A stretch of DNA of 63,966 bases, taken from the IMG/VR virus record IMGVR_UViG_3300046457_000167, positions 1 to 63,966 of that record. The stretch is one strand, 5' to 3'. Source of the DNA: a virus. The position numbers and the translations under genes were made by a program. Numbering within the stretch: the first letter of the stretch is position 1; the number at the start of each line of letters is the position of its first letter. This document shows positions 63,608 through 63,966 of this stretch, one piece after another. Under the pieces are notes generated by a model, which did no database searches, was not told the origin of the DNA, and saw only the letters and a program-made list of their open reading frames with translations.

Positions 63608-63966
63608 ATGATGACAGACCTAACAGTAGGCCGAATTGAGTTCAGCAACCCCTACAATCCACAACTGCTAAGCCCGCTTGGCAAAATGGCGTTTCTTGGC
63701 GAAGACGGCAAGTTAACCCCCATCGCTAACGACAATCCCGCGCCATACAGCCACGCCTCCGCCATCAACCTGTTTGCCGCCGACTGCCATGCGGCAAGCC
63801 GCAAAGCCGGCTGGTATACGGACCTGGCAACTGGCAAGGCGCTCGACCGCAACGTGCCGGAAATGCTTTGCCTGATTCATTCCGAGATCAGCGAAGCAAT
63901 GGAGGGCTATCGAAAGAATCTGCAGGACGACAAGTTGCCTGCCCGCAAGATGATCGAAGTCGAGCT
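63608..63966 (+). CDS. MazG-like nucleotide pyrophosphohydrolase, N-terminal part
   Basis: ATG 63608 (or 63611) follows GAGGAGAGA. The frame runs off the end of the window and continues at base 1 (from the equivalent of position 63840). The N-terminal 60 residues include IANDNPAPYS; the first catalytic helix EISEAMEG lies in the repeated segment. Joined product 167 aa. Confidence 0.85.
   Translation, partial: MMTDLTVGRIEFSNPYNPQLLSPLGKMAFLGEDGKLTPIANDNPAPYSHASAINLFAADCHAASRKAGWYTDLATGKALDRNVPEMLCLIHSEISEAMEGYRKNLQDDKLPARKMIEVE
63840..63966. repeat. Terminal direct repeat, right copy
   Basis: Identical to 1-127; see the left copy. Removing one copy gives a circle of 63839 bp. Confidence 0.95.

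Noticed and set aside
1-63966. CRISPR arrays, rRNA genes, reverse transcriptases/retrons, diversity-generating elements, transposases
   Set aside because: None of the usual repeat patterns or protein motifs were seen on either strand.

Overview
The window is a complete temperate phage genome in linearised form. Bases 1-127 are repeated exactly at 63840-63966, as in a circular assembly cut open at a k-mer overlap, and one gene (a MazG-like pyrophosphohydrolase) runs across the junction. The unique length is therefore 63839 bp. The phage is HK97-like in its head genes (P27-type small terminase, Terminase_1 large subunit, portal, HK97 protease and capsid with a delta domain) and has a siphovirus tail (tape measure of 1071 aa, tail tube, hub). 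A Rhizobiales-type alphaproteobacterial host is suggested by the DUF1937, DUF6511 and DUF551 families, by the tail-tip gene order that resembles gene transfer agents, by GAGGAGACC-type ribosome sites and by the common ANDN protein motif. This host call is inference.

Layout. 0-3.1 kb: nucleotide metabolism (MazG, DUF1937, dNMP kinase) and small early proteins. 3.1-8.0 kb: leftward lysogeny arm with attP (3' half of a tRNA-Thr(GGT)), tyrosine integrase, an overlapping excisionase-like gene and a chain of small ATGA-coupled genes including a 44-aa lipoprotein. 8.1-10.0 kb: control region with two repressors, one with an intact S24 Ser-Lys site and one with a degenerate S24 domain. 10-31 kb: early and replication genes (Sak4-like ATPase, DUF669 SSB-like protein, DnaN sliding clamp, PD-(D/E)XK nuclease, ECF-like sigma factor, SF2 helicase, two DNA methyltransferases, PrimPol-DUF3987 primase/helicase, a repeat-rich origin candidate, VRR-NUC). 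32.2-32.8 kb: a highly structured non-coding RNA candidate, a terminator and three tRNAs. 32.8-59.1 kb: packaging, head, tail, receptor binding and lysis (SAR lysozyme, holin, Rz/Rz1), with two leftward morons encoding exported proteins. 59.2-63.6 kb: a separate operon with a membrane-anchored trypsin-like protease, an ExbB/TolQ/MotA-like channel protein, an ExbD/TolR-like partner, further membrane and zinc-ribbon proteins and an HTH-metallophosphoesterase.

How it fits together. A 16-bp palindrome, TTGACAAATTTGTCAA, occurs seven times. In six copies its first six bases are the -35 element of a promoter with a 17-bp spacer. These promoters drive the second repressor (leftward) and five rightward operons at 10.0, 20.8, 24.3, 29.7 and 59.3 kb. 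The second repressor sits among three of the sites and is the best candidate to bind them, so it would silence most early genes and the ExbBD/protease operon together. Replication appears to borrow a host polymerase: a clamp, primase-helicase, SSB-like protein, recombinase and nucleases are encoded, but no DNA polymerase was seen.

The most unusual items are the ExbBD-protease operon, the structured RNA upstream of the tRNAs, the dispersed operator regulon with a probably non-cleavable repressor, the repeat-rich origin candidate, and a cytosine methyltransferase whose middle and end read in a different frame from its N-terminal half.
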